From positions 248,001 to 312,000 of the forward strand of contig JAIOKI010000013.1 of assembly GCA_028335825.1 (NCBI GenBank): a stretch of 64,000 nt of DNA, in the 5' to 3' direction. Positions within the stretch are counted from its first letter, which is position 1, and each line of letters begins with the position of its first letter. Origin of the DNA: Nosema muscidifuracis (taxonomy: Eukaryota; Microsporidia; Nosematidae). This document shows positions 8,956-18,766 of this stretch, in pieces. Below the pieces are notes generated by a model. That model saw only the letters and a list, made by a program, of their open reading frames with translations. It searched no databases and was not told the DNA's origin. Made by a program: the position numbers and the translations under genes.

Positions 8956-10056
8956 ATGTCTTTTATTAAATTATTACTCAAAATATTCCCCTTAATGATG
9001 AGTAAAAATATAGAAGATAGTGATGAAATAACAATTATTAAGAATGTATCTAAAAGATCTAAATCAAAGAAAAAGAATAAAAAGAAAGTATTAAAACAGA
9101 TTATAGAGATAGAATCATCAGAAGAGATAAATAATGTAGTAGAAGAGTTAAATAATGTAGAAGAGTTAAATAATGTAGAAGAGATAAATAATATAGAAGA
9201 AATACCTAATAATGTAGTAGAAGAAATACCTAATAATTTAGTAGAAGAGATACCTAATAATTTAGTAGAAGAGATACCTAATAATTTAGTAGAAGAGATA
9301 AATGATTATTCTCCTACAATCAAGAGAATTAAACCTGGTATTTCTTCACTTCATAAAATAGAAGTAGTTTCTTTATCTTCTACTATTGATAATTTAGATA
9401 CACAGTGTAAAATATCATGTACAGTAGAAGAACATTTAATTAATAATAATTATATATTGAATAATAATAATTATATATTGAATGATAATGATAATAAATA
9501 TATAATAAATGATAATGATTATAATTATATATTGAATGATAATGATAATAAATATATAACCAATAAATATTCAACTAATATAAAAGAAAAACTGAGTATA
9601 GAAAATATTTCATCTAATAATGAAATACAGAATATTTCTACAGATAATAAAAATGATTGTTTGATAATTTTAAGAGGATCAGAAGAAGAAACCAAGTTTT
9701 ATTTGAAAGAAGATTCTCTACTTGAAGAACTATTTGAGATATCAGGAATAAATAAAATAAAGTATAGAGGGATTCCTGTTTCTAAGTATCTCAGTCTTAA
9801 TGAAATAGGATATTCTAAAGATTATCCTTACTTTGATATTATAGATGATGGATCATCAGATCTTAATTTAAAAATTAATTTAGATTTCTACAGTACAAAA
9901 ATAATAAAAATAAATAAATATAAGAAAGTATGTGATATACTAAAATTATGTGATAAAGAAGGAGTTATAGTAATGAATGGAATAATAATTAATGAAGATA
10001 AGAAGATTAAAGATGTATTTGAGAATGATGATGTAGTGGATGTATTTAATTTATAA
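8956..10056 (+). CDS. Protein with two SUMO-like domains, Rad60/Esc2/NIP45 type (candidate)
   Basis: A 366-residue protein. The N-terminal two thirds is low-complexity: a Lys-rich patch (about 31-48), acidic NNVEEL and NNLVEEIP repeats (about 55-120), then Asn/Asp/Tyr repeats (NYILNDND). The last 135 residues look like two small beta-grasp domains. One (about 234-300) opens with a CLIILRGS strand, and the second (about 302-366) ends with VIVMNGIIINED and a VFENDDVVDVFNL strand typical of ubiquitin-like folds. A disordered acidic front followed by two SUMO-like domains is the plan of Rad60/Esc2, genome-stability proteins of the SUMO pathway. No clear CCC precedes the ATG. Confidence 0.55.
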   Translation: MSFIKLLLKIFPLMMSKNIEDSDEITIIKNVSKRSKSKKKNKKKVLKQIIEIESSEEINNVVEELNNVEELNNVEEINNIEEIPNNVVEEIPNNLVEEIPNNLVEEIPNNLVEEINDYSPTIKRIKPGISSLHKIEVVSLSSTIDNLDTQCKISCTVEEHLINNNYILNNNNYILNDNDNKYIINDNDYNYILNDNDNKYITNKYSTNIKEKLSIENISSNNEIQNISTDNKNDCLIILRGSEEETKFYLKEDSLLEELFEISGINKIKYRGIPVSKYLSLNEIGYSKDYPYFDIIDDGSSDLNLKINLDFYSTKIIKINKYKKVCDILKLCDKEGVIVMNGIIINEDKKIKDVFENDDVVDVFNL

Positions 10057-10305
10057 ATATCTATAAATAATATATTGTATAATTTAAATATACGAATATA
10101 ATAATATATTATTTATTTAAATATTTATAACGAATATAATTAAAATATTTATAACAAATATAATAATATATTGTTTATTTAATTATAACGAATATATTAT
10201 CTATTAAAATATAACAATTATATTATCTATTAAAATATAACGAATATTATAATATAATAAATATTCATGCATAATTTAAATATTTTTTAACCCCTTCATT
10301 ATTAA

Positions 10306-10803
10306 ATGATAATTTTTATAAATTTGATTTATTCATTGACTCTTCATGATAATTTTTTTAATACTTTAGAATTACAAAGTCCACTTGAATCAGAAAATAT
10401 AAAAAAATACAAAAGTGAAGTAGAAAGATTATTTGATTATTTAATAACCAATAAAAATAATACACTAAAAGATCTTTGTATCAAAATATTACAGAAAAAT
10501 AAAACAAGTCCATCTGATGTATACAAAATTCTTAAAAATTGGGATATAAAAGATATTTCATTACGTATCAATGAGTTTATAAATTATCTTGATTCTGATA
10601 TTTATATATCTAATGATTTATTCTACAAATCTAGGAATATTCTTTTACTTCCACCTTTAATAGAAGAAGTTGATGATAAAATGATAATTTGGTTTAAGAA
10701 TAAATATGGGAATAGAGATATTGATAGTAATAGTAATATAGATATTATAAAATATATATTCTGGGCTGTGTATTTGATACTAGAAGATCATTTTGAATTA
10801 TAA
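10306..10803 (+). CDS. Small protein with possible signal peptide, function unknown
   Basis: A 165-residue protein, not recognised. The first 13 residues (MIIFINLIYSLTL) are hydrophobic and could act as a short signal peptide. The remainder is helical and charged, with a hydrophobic last segment (IIKYIFWAVYLILEDHF). The start motif aaccccttcattattaaATG supports this ATG. The spacer before it (10057-10305) is made of ataacgaatataat words. Confidence 0.6.
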   Translation: MIIFINLIYSLTLHDNFFNTLELQSPLESENIKKYKSEVERLFDYLITNKNNTLKDLCIKILQKNKTSPSDVYKILKNWDIKDISLRINEFINYLDSDIYISNDLFYKSRNILLLPPLIEEVDDKMIIWFKNKYGNRDIDSNSNIDIIKYIFWAVYLILEDHFEL

Positions 10804-11334
10804 ATTAAATTTTAGTGAATTTATTGATGGATCTTTTTTATTTTTTATGATGAGATTATTAAATAAATTTAATCTTTAATAAAATTACATTGTTTTTTCT
10901 ATATTTAAAAGAGATGATTTTTTTGTATAAATTATTTATTGAGTAATTAGCCAATAGAATTTCTAAAGGATAAATATTGTCATATAAAAGATTGTATTTT
11001 TAATATTATCATTATATTAGTTATTAAAATTATTGTCATTATATTATTTTCATAAGAATATTATCATTTATATTATTGTTATTTAAATTATTGGCATTTA
11101 AAATTATCAATATAATCTTTTTATTGTTATTAAAATTATTATAATTCAATATCTTCTAAACATTATCATTTAAATTATTATAATTCAATATCTTCTAAAC
11201 ATTATTATCATTTAAATTATTATAATTCAATATCTTCTCCTTTAAATATTATTATTTAAATATTTTTCATTTATAACGTTACTAATTAAATTTAAAAATA
11301 TTATTGATCTTATTTTCAATTATTTACCCCCTAA
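10804..11334. repeat. Spacer with 39-42 bp tandem repeat
   Basis: No gene is seen in these 531 bases. Three copies of ataattcaatatcttctaaa occur at 11141, 11180 and 11222, spaced 39 and 42 bases. The preceding stretch (10,980-11,100) repeats attatcattatatta-like words. Confidence 0.75.
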
Positions 11335-12903
11335 ATGAGTACAAAAATAAATTCAAAAAATATTTTGATAACTGTCATATCATCAATATTTTTACTATAC
11401 ACTCTTACAATACTTGATTTCTTAAGTATTGGTACTAAACTATATAGATCAAATTCTCATGGAGAGAATTTAGAAACATTTAATATGATAGTATTCACTA
11501 CTTCATGTATAGCATCTCAGTGTGTTTACGGTGGATTAAGTAAATTAAGAGCAGGAATATGTGGGGGACCAATTTTTGAATCAGTAAATATTTCTAACGA
11601 TATACATAATATATGTGAAAAGAATACTAAAACAGCAGTTGAATCTGTTACAAATGCATACTTTGCTATTACTATTAGTACACTTTTATTCTCTCTTATG
11701 TCATTTGTACTAGGTATGTACAACTTAGGAAAGTTTTTTGATTACATACCAAAGATGGCACTTTATGGAGTCATGGCTTCTATAGGAATAGGCTTAGGTG
11801 AAGCAGGATTTTCTGAAATATATATTTCAAACTGTTCTCCTGATATTTATATGCATTTAAGTTGTGTATTCACAGTTTTATTAGTTCTATTTGCATACTA
11901 TTTAGAAAGAAAATTTCCTGGGTATGTTTTTTTTATACCTTTATATTCATTAATGATAGTCTTCTTTTTCTACGCTACTTTCTTTACATTTGGATGTAAT
12001 ATGGAATGGTTAAGATATCATAGACTTTTACCAGAATCTGCTAGTATAGAAATATCTATAAAAGGTTTTACTAAATTTCTTGATATATCTAAAATAAGAC
12101 CTGATCTTTTATTGAAGTGTTTACCACGTATATTAGATTTAACTTTTACTAATATGATACATATAACGGTAAATGTACCAGGATTTTCTTCTATAATGAA
12201 TATTCCATCAAATATTAATGACGAATTTAAGACTCAAGGATTTGCTAATATAATAACTGCTTTTTTAGGTTTCCCTACTTATTTTATAAATTGTACTTCA
12301 GTATATTTTAATAAATCAGGTGGTACAAGTAGATTTCATGCTTTATTAGGTGGAATATCTCTTATAGGATTAATATATTTAGGACCAAAAGCTCGTACAA
12401 TACTTCCTCGAATTCTTCTAGCTTTTATACCTGTATATATAGGAGGTGCATTCGTTACATCAAATATTATAGATAATATAGGATGTGTATCTACCTTAGA
12501 TATGTCTACAATTATTATATCATGTCTTGTAGGATATTTTATGAGTCCAGTTATGGGTATTATTATTGGTTCTTCAGTATATGCATTTATAATCTTATAC
12601 TCTTATAAAAACTGGTTAGATACCTATGATGATGAAGGAAGTATTTATTATAATGAAATACAAAAGACTTATAAGATAGTAAAAATAGATTTTATAGCTT
12701 TTTTTATGAACTTGAATTTATTACGTAAGAGATTAAATGTCAAAGGAGAAAAGATTCTTATTGATATGCGTCAATGTCCTTATATAGATGCTGAGTCCAA
12801 TAATATATTAAGTGAAAGTATTGATAAATATGAAGGAGATATATTAGTTATAGGACATCCTTTTAATTTATATGTTGAGAGATTTAGTAAGTATATGATT
12901 TAA
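11335..12903 (+). CDS. SulP/SLC26-type anion transporter with STAS domain
   Basis: A 522-residue membrane protein with about ten hydrophobic spans between residues 8 and 425 and a cytoplasmic C-terminal STAS domain (about 445-522; ILIDMRQCPYIDAESNNIL is the typical STAS strand and helix). The conserved early loop AGICGGP and the terminal repeat span (DMSTIIISCLVGYFMSPVMG) fit SulP transporters. The family moves sulfate, bicarbonate, amino acids or other anions; the substrate cannot be read from sequence. The plan resembles fungal vacuolar SulP proteins as well as plasma-membrane permeases. tttaccccctaaATG marks the start. Confidence 0.85.
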   Translation: MSTKINSKNILITVISSIFLLYTLTILDFLSIGTKLYRSNSHGENLETFNMIVFTTSCIASQCVYGGLSKLRAGICGGPIFESVNISNDIHNICEKNTKTAVESVTNAYFAITISTLLFSLMSFVLGMYNLGKFFDYIPKMALYGVMASIGIGLGEAGFSEIYISNCSPDIYMHLSCVFTVLLVLFAYYLERKFPGYVFFIPLYSLMIVFFFYATFFTFGCNMEWLRYHRLLPESASIEISIKGFTKFLDISKIRPDLLLKCLPRILDLTFTNMIHITVNVPGFSSIMNIPSNINDEFKTQGFANIITAFLGFPTYFINCTSVYFNKSGGTSRFHALLGGISLIGLIYLGPKARTILPRILLAFIPVYIGGAFVTSNIIDNIGCVSTLDMSTIIISCLVGYFMSPVMGIIIGSSVYAFIILYSYKNWLDTYDDEGSIYYNEIQKTYKIVKIDFIAFFMNLNLLRKRLNVKGEKILIDMRQCPYIDAESNNILSESIDKYEGDILVIGHPFNLYVERFSKYMI

Positions 12904-13965
12904 AAATAAATGAGAATTAGTTAAGAATTTTATATTTTTTTAGATCATTTCTAGATTAGAAAGATTTATTTTTACGTCGTTTTATAAATATTTGATCACA
13001 GTATAAATTTAAACAAATATTTAATATGAGGTATTTCATAAAAAAGATCTGAAGTAATTGATTATTTAATAGTGATATATAAACATCAATTTTTTAGTAT
13101 TAAAGTTCATTTCTAATAGTTAATTAATAAAAATATGCTAGAAAAGATTTATATTTTCAGAATAAGTCAAGATATATTCTTAGATCAATGAAAAATATAA
13201 GTACATCTTCAATTATTAGAAAATACTATAATTGATAAAAGTCAATGATTTTAGAATGAGTAATTAGATTAAGTTAATTTATTTCATTAGACCTTATAGA
13301 TTGTTCCTTGGTAGGATGATCAGGCAAAAATGAAAAAGTTTGATAAATTTCTTTTTGTTTATGAGTTATCAGTTAAACAACTATACTATATTATGATTAA
13401 TAATTTATTGTATGAATGATATAAATAGGTCTTTTAATAAATTGATAAGTTTTAGTATAAACTATATGTACAAATAATTATTCATTAAACTATTTGCTTT
13501 TCTTGGAAATAACCAATTATATTTTTATAAAATTGTTAATAAGTTTATTATTGTTTTCTTATAAATCCTTCTTTCTTGTATTTACCAGTGAGTTACTACG
13601 ATATGATCTGGCTATATGACAAATTATCAGTAAGTCTCATATAAATGCTTAAGAAAATGATATTTAGACCTATCATAAAAGAATATATTTTTAATCAAAA
13701 AAATTAAAAATGACTCATTAAACAAAAACTTCTCTTATACAAGATTTATGTGTATATTAATTTGTTATTTAATTCATCAATAGTAGATCAGTATATCCAA
13801 TAGAATATTTTTAGACTAATTTAAGTCTAATTATGTATGAACTGATCCAATGATAATTCTTAAAATATTCCCTTAAAAAGAATTCTACTTTAAGACTATA
13901 ATTATGCATTTCATTGCATAATCATCTCCTTTCTAAGTATAAAAAGAAAAACTTTCTTTATTTCT
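12904..13965. other. Long unassigned spacer upstream of homeobox gene
   Basis: 1,062 bases without an ORF of note. Unlike most spacers here it lacks obvious tandem repeats and has mixed sequence, with slightly GC-richer patches at 13,295-13,325 and 13,570-13,620. It may hold regulatory sequence or an undetected RNA. A TATA-like element (agtataaaaag) lies about 30 bases before the homeobox ATG. Confidence 0.4.
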
Positions 13966-14232
13966 ATGAGCAAGAAAACTCTAAATTTCATTGACCAAGA
14001 AAATGAAATTTTAGAGTCATATTCCTCCTCTAACAGAAAACCCAGATTTAGATATAAATATAGTAAATTGGAGGAGGAATACTTGGAAGAGTTTTTTCGA
14101 AATAATCCCTATCCTAATAAAATGGATAAGATAGGGATCAACATACGAACAAGGATACCTATTTGTAACTTAAAAATATGGTTTCAAAATAGGAGATCCA
14201 AGGAAAAAAATAAAAGAAAAAATATGTCTTGA
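13966..14232 (+). CDS. Homeodomain transcription factor
   Basis: An 88-residue protein that is almost entirely homeodomain (about residues 22-82). It has a basic N-terminal arm (RKPRFRYKYSK), helix 1 LEEEYLEEFFRNNPYP, and recognition helix NLKIWFQNRRSKEKNKRK with the invariant W, F, N (position 51) and R. Helix 2 (KMDKIGINIRTRI) is divergent. Microsporidia keep a small set of such minimal homeobox genes, all inferred to be nuclear DNA-binding regulators. There is no CCC before the ATG, unlike most genes here; a TATA-like box and the long upstream spacer suggest different control. It is a typical, not TALE, homeodomain because no three-residue loop insertion is visible. Confidence 0.9.
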   Translation: MSKKTLNFIDQENEILESYSSSNRKPRFRYKYSKLEEEYLEEFFRNNPYPNKMDKIGINIRTRIPICNLKIWFQNRRSKEKNKRKNMS

Positions 14233-14774
14233 ATCCATAATCTTGAAATAAATAAATAAATATTTTTAGGTATTTTCAATATTAAAAATTAAATTCATCA
14301 TAAATATTATTTTGAATATTAGTTGAATTACAAAATGTTGTAATTAAAGATACTAGATTTTTGTAAATATAGAATATCTAAACTTATTAATTAAGAGTTA
14401 ATTTTTATATCTTTATGAAAGCAATTCTTTTGAGTTTTTAGTTGTATAAAAATGACACCATTTTTCTAATACAATCTTAAATAATTTTAGTTTGAAATTA
14501 TCTTTTTAATGCAACACAATAAAATCTTTTGTATTTTACATAGATTTTCTAAATTTAGTAATATTCCTAGGTTCTTTAATTATACCAAAATATTAATAAT
14601 CATAAAATTTTCTTACTATATTTATAATAGTCAAAATTTAATATTTATAATTATCGAATTTTCTTTACTATTAATAATCATCAAATTTTCTTTACTATTA
14701 AAAATCATCAAATTTTCTTTACTATATTTATAATCATCAAAATTTTATAACTATTTTCATTTTAACATCCTTTT
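14233..14774. repeat. Spacer with repeats of about 33 bp
   Basis: The 3' half (14,590-14,750) repeats aatcatcaaattttctttac and variants about five times. The ORF of 74 codons across it (14509-14733) is only a translation of the repeat and is not called. No other feature is seen. Confidence 0.65.
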
Positions 14775-16406
14775 TTATGGTTTGAATATATATTTCTCTA
14801 CTTTGCTAATTCCTGTTCCATATTGCATAGCTTTCTTTGGGAATGAACATACATTCATCAAATTATATTTCTTTAAAACGTTTCTTAATAAAATTTTATT
14901 CTCAACATCATTTACTAAAAGATCTTTACTTAAATCAAACGAATAATTTACTAAATCTGTATCTAAGAAAGGAATCCTTGCTTCAAAATTATTATTAGAT
15001 ATTATTCTATCATCTCTTGATAAATTATGATAAGATAAAGTAAATGTATCAAATAACATCTTCAATCTGTAATCAAATTTCTTTTTATAGTTATTTTTCA
15101 TATTTGAATCTTTATTGTATTTACTGTATCCACAGAATATTTCATCTGCTCCACTTCCCAAATATCCTATTTTTCCAAACTCTCTTGCTTTCTTAGATGT
15201 AAAATGTAGCACTACTCCTATATTAAAATCCATTCTACTTGTTTTGGGATATATTAATTTCTCAATTAGATGTTTAATTTCAAGTATTTCTTCTGTAACT
15301 AAATCTATTTCAATAAATTTCCATACTCTAGTTTTAAATAATTTTTCTAATTCTTTATAAGCTTTTTTACCATTAATTCTATCAGGTGAATTCTTAAATC
15401 CTGTATTTAATAAATATATTGGTTTAGTAATATCACTTACTAGATGTAAATATAAAGATATAATTATACTATCAATACCTCCACTAAAAAATACAATCAT
15501 ACTGTCTTCATTAAGTCTTCTTTTAACACTTGATTTCATAAGAATATCAAATTGATTAAAGCTATCAAATTCGGATATGTGCCTGGGGTGAATTTGAAAA
15601 TTTAAAGTATCGATCCCTTCTAGTAATCCATTTTCAAAAGATCTTTCAAATTTATCTAAATGCCAAGCATCCTTAATGATATTTAAAAAACTTTTTTCCA
15701 TAAAATCTTCCTTAGCAAGCTTATAATTATTCTTTAAATATAAATCTACAAGAATTGAGGAATATGAAAGATATTTCAATTTCGCATTCGATTTATAAAA
15801 TTTATAAGTTCTCTTATTAGAAACATCATACGAATACAAATATGAATTATTAAGTTCATTTTCATATCTAACAGAAGATAATCTAAAAGGTTTCTCTGTC
15901 AAACCCAAGCTCTTTTTACCAAAGTCATCTTTAAAAAAGAATATGAATCTTTTATAAAATATTACCAATGCGTATTCGTTTTGATACTCATTAATCTCAT
16001 CATAAACTTTATTTAGAAATTTCTGAACATATTTTTTTATAAGCAAAGTCTTTCTCTCATATTCTATAATCTCTTCTTTACATTGACTTATATTTTCTGT
16101 AAGAACTTTAATATCAATCTCTATTAATTTATTAAAATCATCATCAAATACTTCTTTTATATTCCTGTCTAGAACATCTTTAATAAATAGTGTGTCACTC
16201 TGTTCGTTATTATAAATCTCTCCATTGTAAAGAAATGTATAATTATCAGTTACAACAGGTTGACTAACAAATCCTCTTATAGATAGAACAGATGAGCATA
16301 AATAAATATTATTAATCTGTATAATATTACAAAAATCAAGTCCTCTTCTTTTAATTAGATCAATTATTTCTTCATCGTATTCTTTAGAAATATATATTCC
16401 ACACAT
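14775..16406 (-). CDS. Asparagine-synthetase-domain protein (ASNSD1/YML096W type)
   Basis: A 543-residue protein with an N-terminal Ntn glutaminase-like domain opened by MCGIYIS (Cys2 present) and holding LYNGEIYNN. A C-terminal ATP-pyrophosphatase domain follows, with the PP-loop FFSGGIDSI near residues 304-312, GSGADEIFCGYSKY and EARIPFLDTDLV. The long insert between the domains (about 120-290) and the weak glutaminase core fit the ASNSD1/YML096W branch better than true asparagine synthetase. Amidotransferase activity is therefore uncertain. atcccttATG gives a CCC start. Confidence 0.8.
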   Translation of the reverse strand: MCGIYISKEYDEEIIDLIKRRGLDFCNIIQINNIYLCSSVLSIRGFVSQPVVTDNYTFLYNGEIYNNEQSDTLFIKDVLDRNIKEVFDDDFNKLIEIDIKVLTENISQCKEEIIEYERKTLLIKKYVQKFLNKVYDEINEYQNEYALVIFYKRFIFFFKDDFGKKSLGLTEKPFRLSSVRYENELNNSYLYSYDVSNKRTYKFYKSNAKLKYLSYSSILVDLYLKNNYKLAKEDFMEKSFLNIIKDAWHLDKFERSFENGLLEGIDTLNFQIHPRHISEFDSFNQFDILMKSSVKRRLNEDSMIVFFSGGIDSIIISLYLHLVSDITKPIYLLNTGFKNSPDRINGKKAYKELEKLFKTRVWKFIEIDLVTEEILEIKHLIEKLIYPKTSRMDFNIGVVLHFTSKKAREFGKIGYLGSGADEIFCGYSKYNKDSNMKNNYKKKFDYRLKMLFDTFTLSYHNLSRDDRIISNNNFEARIPFLDTDLVNYSFDLSKDLLVNDVENKILLRNVLKKYNLMNVCSFPKKAMQYGTGISKVEKYIFKP

Positions 16407-16553
16407 AAGGGATAATTATTTTATGCAGAATAAAATATTTTTATATTTTATTTATGCATAGATTTATAATAATTAAATGTTATTAGAAAATGGTAATTTT
16501 TTTGTATGAAATAAAAAGTTTTATTAAATTCACATTTAATAAAATTAACTTTA
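16407..16553. other. Spacer with long AT hairpin
   Basis: A strong palindrome at about 16,513-16,552 (TTTTATTAAAT pairing with ATTTAATAAAA, flanked by AAAGT and AACTTT) lies directly beside the structured RNA candidate. It could be a 3' hairpin of that RNA on the minus strand or a terminator-like element. Confidence 0.45.
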
Positions 16554-16651
16554 TCTCTCAACTAGTGCAATATTAGAATCATTGTATAAGTTCCTTAGAA
16601 CTACACCTCATTGCTCATAAAGCATTTAAAGGGATAAATTTCTATGAGAGA
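16554..16651. ncRNA. Structured RNA candidate, family unknown
   Basis: A 98-base island whose ends pair (TCTCTCA at 16554-16560 with TGAGAGA at 16645-16651, extended by TAG/CTA across a two-base bulge). It encloses a hairpin AGTTC-CTTA-GAACT (16589-16602), extended by GTATA/TACAC, and a second hairpin TGCT-CATAA-AGCA (16612-16624). GC content is well above the flanks and there is no ORF. On the minus strand the words ATCCCTTTAAATGC, CAATGAGG and TTGCACTAGTTGA resemble the order of conserved words in U4 snRNA, but the kink-turn and U6-pairing bases do not fit well. The identity is left open. Confidence 0.45.
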
Positions 16652-16922
16652 CATAAAACCTTATGATTTTTAATTCTAATCAAATATTATAAATTAAATA
16701 AGTTTTAATTAATAACTGTATTTAGTGTATTAATACCTAACCATAATAAATAAAATAATCTCTTATATCAACACGTAATATAAAAGAAAGTTTAGTAGCA
16801 TGAAAATTAATAATATATCTAAATTTTAATATGAATTTAATTTATCAAATATTATTTGATTTTTAATTTTTTTATCATGTTTTGGATTTAAATATAAATT
16901 CAGAAATATATAAATAATTAGC

Positions 16923-17354
16923 ATGGCTAAGAATAAAAGTAAGAGTGGTAACAGGGCAACTAAAATGAAGACAGAAAATAAAAATAAGAAAAAAGAAATG
17001 AAGAAGGTTAGTGCAAATAAAGAAAGTCGAGTACCTGTCCCAACTGAAGATTTTCAAAAGAATGATATTCTATCTAATTTTAATATCATAAAAGTAAGAG
17101 ATGATAAAAATATCTTAGATGAAAAATTAGAAGATGAGGTTGAGTTAATTAATAACGTAATTCATAAAAAATGCATTGATAAAAAAGATAAATTTAATGT
17201 AGATGAAATATTAAATATAAAAAGGTTGATTAATTTTTATGAATCTTTATGTTTAAAGATTGTATCTAAAGATATTAAATTAGGAAATATCGATCAGAAA
17301 GATAATTCGAAATCTATCACTAAACATACTAAAATAGTTCAAAAAATTTATTAG
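16923..17354 (+). CDS. Lys-rich small protein, function unknown
   Basis: A 143-residue product, not recognised. The first 35 residues are very basic (NKSKSGNRATKMK, NKNKKKEMKK), suggesting a nuclear or nucleolar protein or an RNA binder. The rest is acidic to neutral and helical. No CCC precedes the ATG (ttagcATGG), so support is weaker than for its neighbours. The spacer 16652-16922 shows nothing else. Confidence 0.5.
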   Translation: MAKNKSKSGNRATKMKTENKNKKKEMKKVSANKESRVPVPTEDFQKNDILSNFNIIKVRDDKNILDEKLEDEVELINNVIHKKCIDKKDKFNVDEILNIKRLINFYESLCLKIVSKDIKLGNIDQKDNSKSITKHTKIVQKIY

Positions 17355-17748
17355 AATTAGATGAACGTAAAAAGAAATTCAAAAAATTATTAATCTTTTG
17401 GTCTAAGAAGCCATAATTAAAATATTTCAAATATTTATTTTTTGAAAAAATCATAAACCTTCATTATTTTAATAAAATACATTAATTAAATTTTATGTTT
17501 TCTTTTATAATTAAGTATATCAATAAATATATTATAATTTATCATCTTAAAAAGTGATAATATTTCTAATTATTAAAATAAAACATAACCATCAGGTTTT
17601 TATCAAAAAGCCAAAATTTAAATATAACGAAATAAATGAAAAAATCAAATATTTCATAAGCTATTTAAGAAATCAAAACATTTCCTTTAAGAATACTTCA
17701 GAGACTAAAACATCTAATTTATTATAAAATTAATTTGAAATTTTTTAA
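17355..17748. other. Convergent spacer, nothing seen
   Basis: 394 bases of AT-rich sequence between two genes that end toward each other. No repeat array, RNA or ORF stands out. Confidence 0.4.
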
Positions 17749-18507
17749 TTATAAAATATCATTATCAGGATTCATCTTTTCTTTACAGGTTTCCATAATT
17801 TTTCTTACATCTTTTTCTACAGAATGATTATCTAAATAATTTTCAATAGCTTTAACAATTTCTTCTTCATCTTTAAATAACGAATCGTAGATTTCTTTGT
17901 GATCATTATCTACTTCTAAATCAGAATCCACACCTGCAAGGTAATAACAAATACCAGCACATAAAGTGTAAATACTACTCTTAATTAACAAAAAGTTGAT
18001 TGCTGCTTTTTCATATTCTCCATTTTTAAATAGCTCGAATGATAATGTTTTTAAAGCATTTATTCTATGATGCTTCCAACTATTATTATCATAACACTTA
18101 ACTATCTTAGCTAATAGATTTATTTTTTTCTCAATATCATCACACAATTCAGAAGCTTTTTCGTAAGACTTAGCTGCTAAACTTTCTTTATTACAACTTA
18201 ATGCCATATCCCCACTTTGTATAAAATAATGAACAGCTTTATCTCCTTCTTTGTAAATTTCAGCTATATCCTGGTATATAAGATAAGTATTATATCTATT
18301 ATATTCTACTGGGTTCATCAAATAAGTATTAGCAGCTTCTTGTAAATATTTAATTTTTTCTGATTTATCAGTGCACATAAGAGATACTTCTTTAAATTTA
18401 TCTGCTGAAGATTCATAATCAGGAGATGATATTGGAATAAAAAAGAACTTTTTTGATTCTCTCAGTGATTCTGCTTCTTTAAGGAGCTTTTTTTTTAAAT
18501 TATCCAT
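17749..18507 (-). CDS. SEC17: Alpha-SNAP (Sec17)
   Basis: A 252-residue TPR-like all-helical protein. Its N-terminus (AESLRESKKFF...SSPDYESSADKFKEVSLMC) matches the alpha-SNAP opening. The regular helix pairs (DIAEIYKEGDKAVHYFIQSGDMAL, SLAAKSYEKASELC, EKAAINFLLI) match its following repeats. Alpha-SNAP links NSF to SNARE complexes for disassembly after membrane fusion, on cytosolic membrane faces. It is about 40 residues shorter than yeast Sec17. A GGG motif (caagggttcATG) replaces CCC at the start. Confidence 0.9.
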   Translation of the reverse strand: MDNLKKKLLKEAESLRESKKFFFIPISSPDYESSADKFKEVSLMCTDKSEKIKYLQEAANTYLMNPVEYNRYNTYLIYQDIAEIYKEGDKAVHYFIQSGDMALSCNKESLAAKSYEKASELCDDIEKKINLLAKIVKCYDNNSWKHHRINALKTLSFELFKNGEYEKAAINFLLIKSSIYTLCAGICYYLAGVDSDLEVDNDHKEIYDSLFKDEEEIVKAIENYLDNHSVEKDVRKIMETCKEKMNPDNDIL

Positions 18508-18580
18508 GAACCCTTGAAATTGTTTATTTTATAAAAAGGTTTAAACTAGTAGATCAATTTATTAAGTTAAAAAATTGATA

Positions 18581-18755
18581 AGATAAAAATATTGCAGTAT
18601 ATTAACTTAGATAAAAATATTACAGTATATAAGCTTAGATAAAAATATTACAGTATATTAACTTAGATAAAAATATTACAGTATATAAGCTAGATAAAAA
18701 CATTACAAGATGTTAACTTAGTAGTATATAAAATTTAGATAAAAACTTAAAATAT
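18581..18755. repeat. 28-bp tandem repeat
   Basis: Five copies, spaced 28, 28, 28 and 27 bases, of agataaaaatattacagtat followed alternately by attaactt and ataagctt. The alternation implies that a 56-bp double unit was duplicated. It fills the spacer between the DBP10-like gene and SEC17. Confidence 0.88.
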
Positions 18756-18766
18756 TATAAATTAAT

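Noticed and set aside
13295-13325. Second C/D snoRNA near ggatgatcaggc
   Set aside because: No proper box C to box D spacing, terminal stem or rRNA guide was found on either strand.
14509-14733. 74-codon ORF
   Set aside because: It is a translation of a repeat of about 33 bp, with no start motif.
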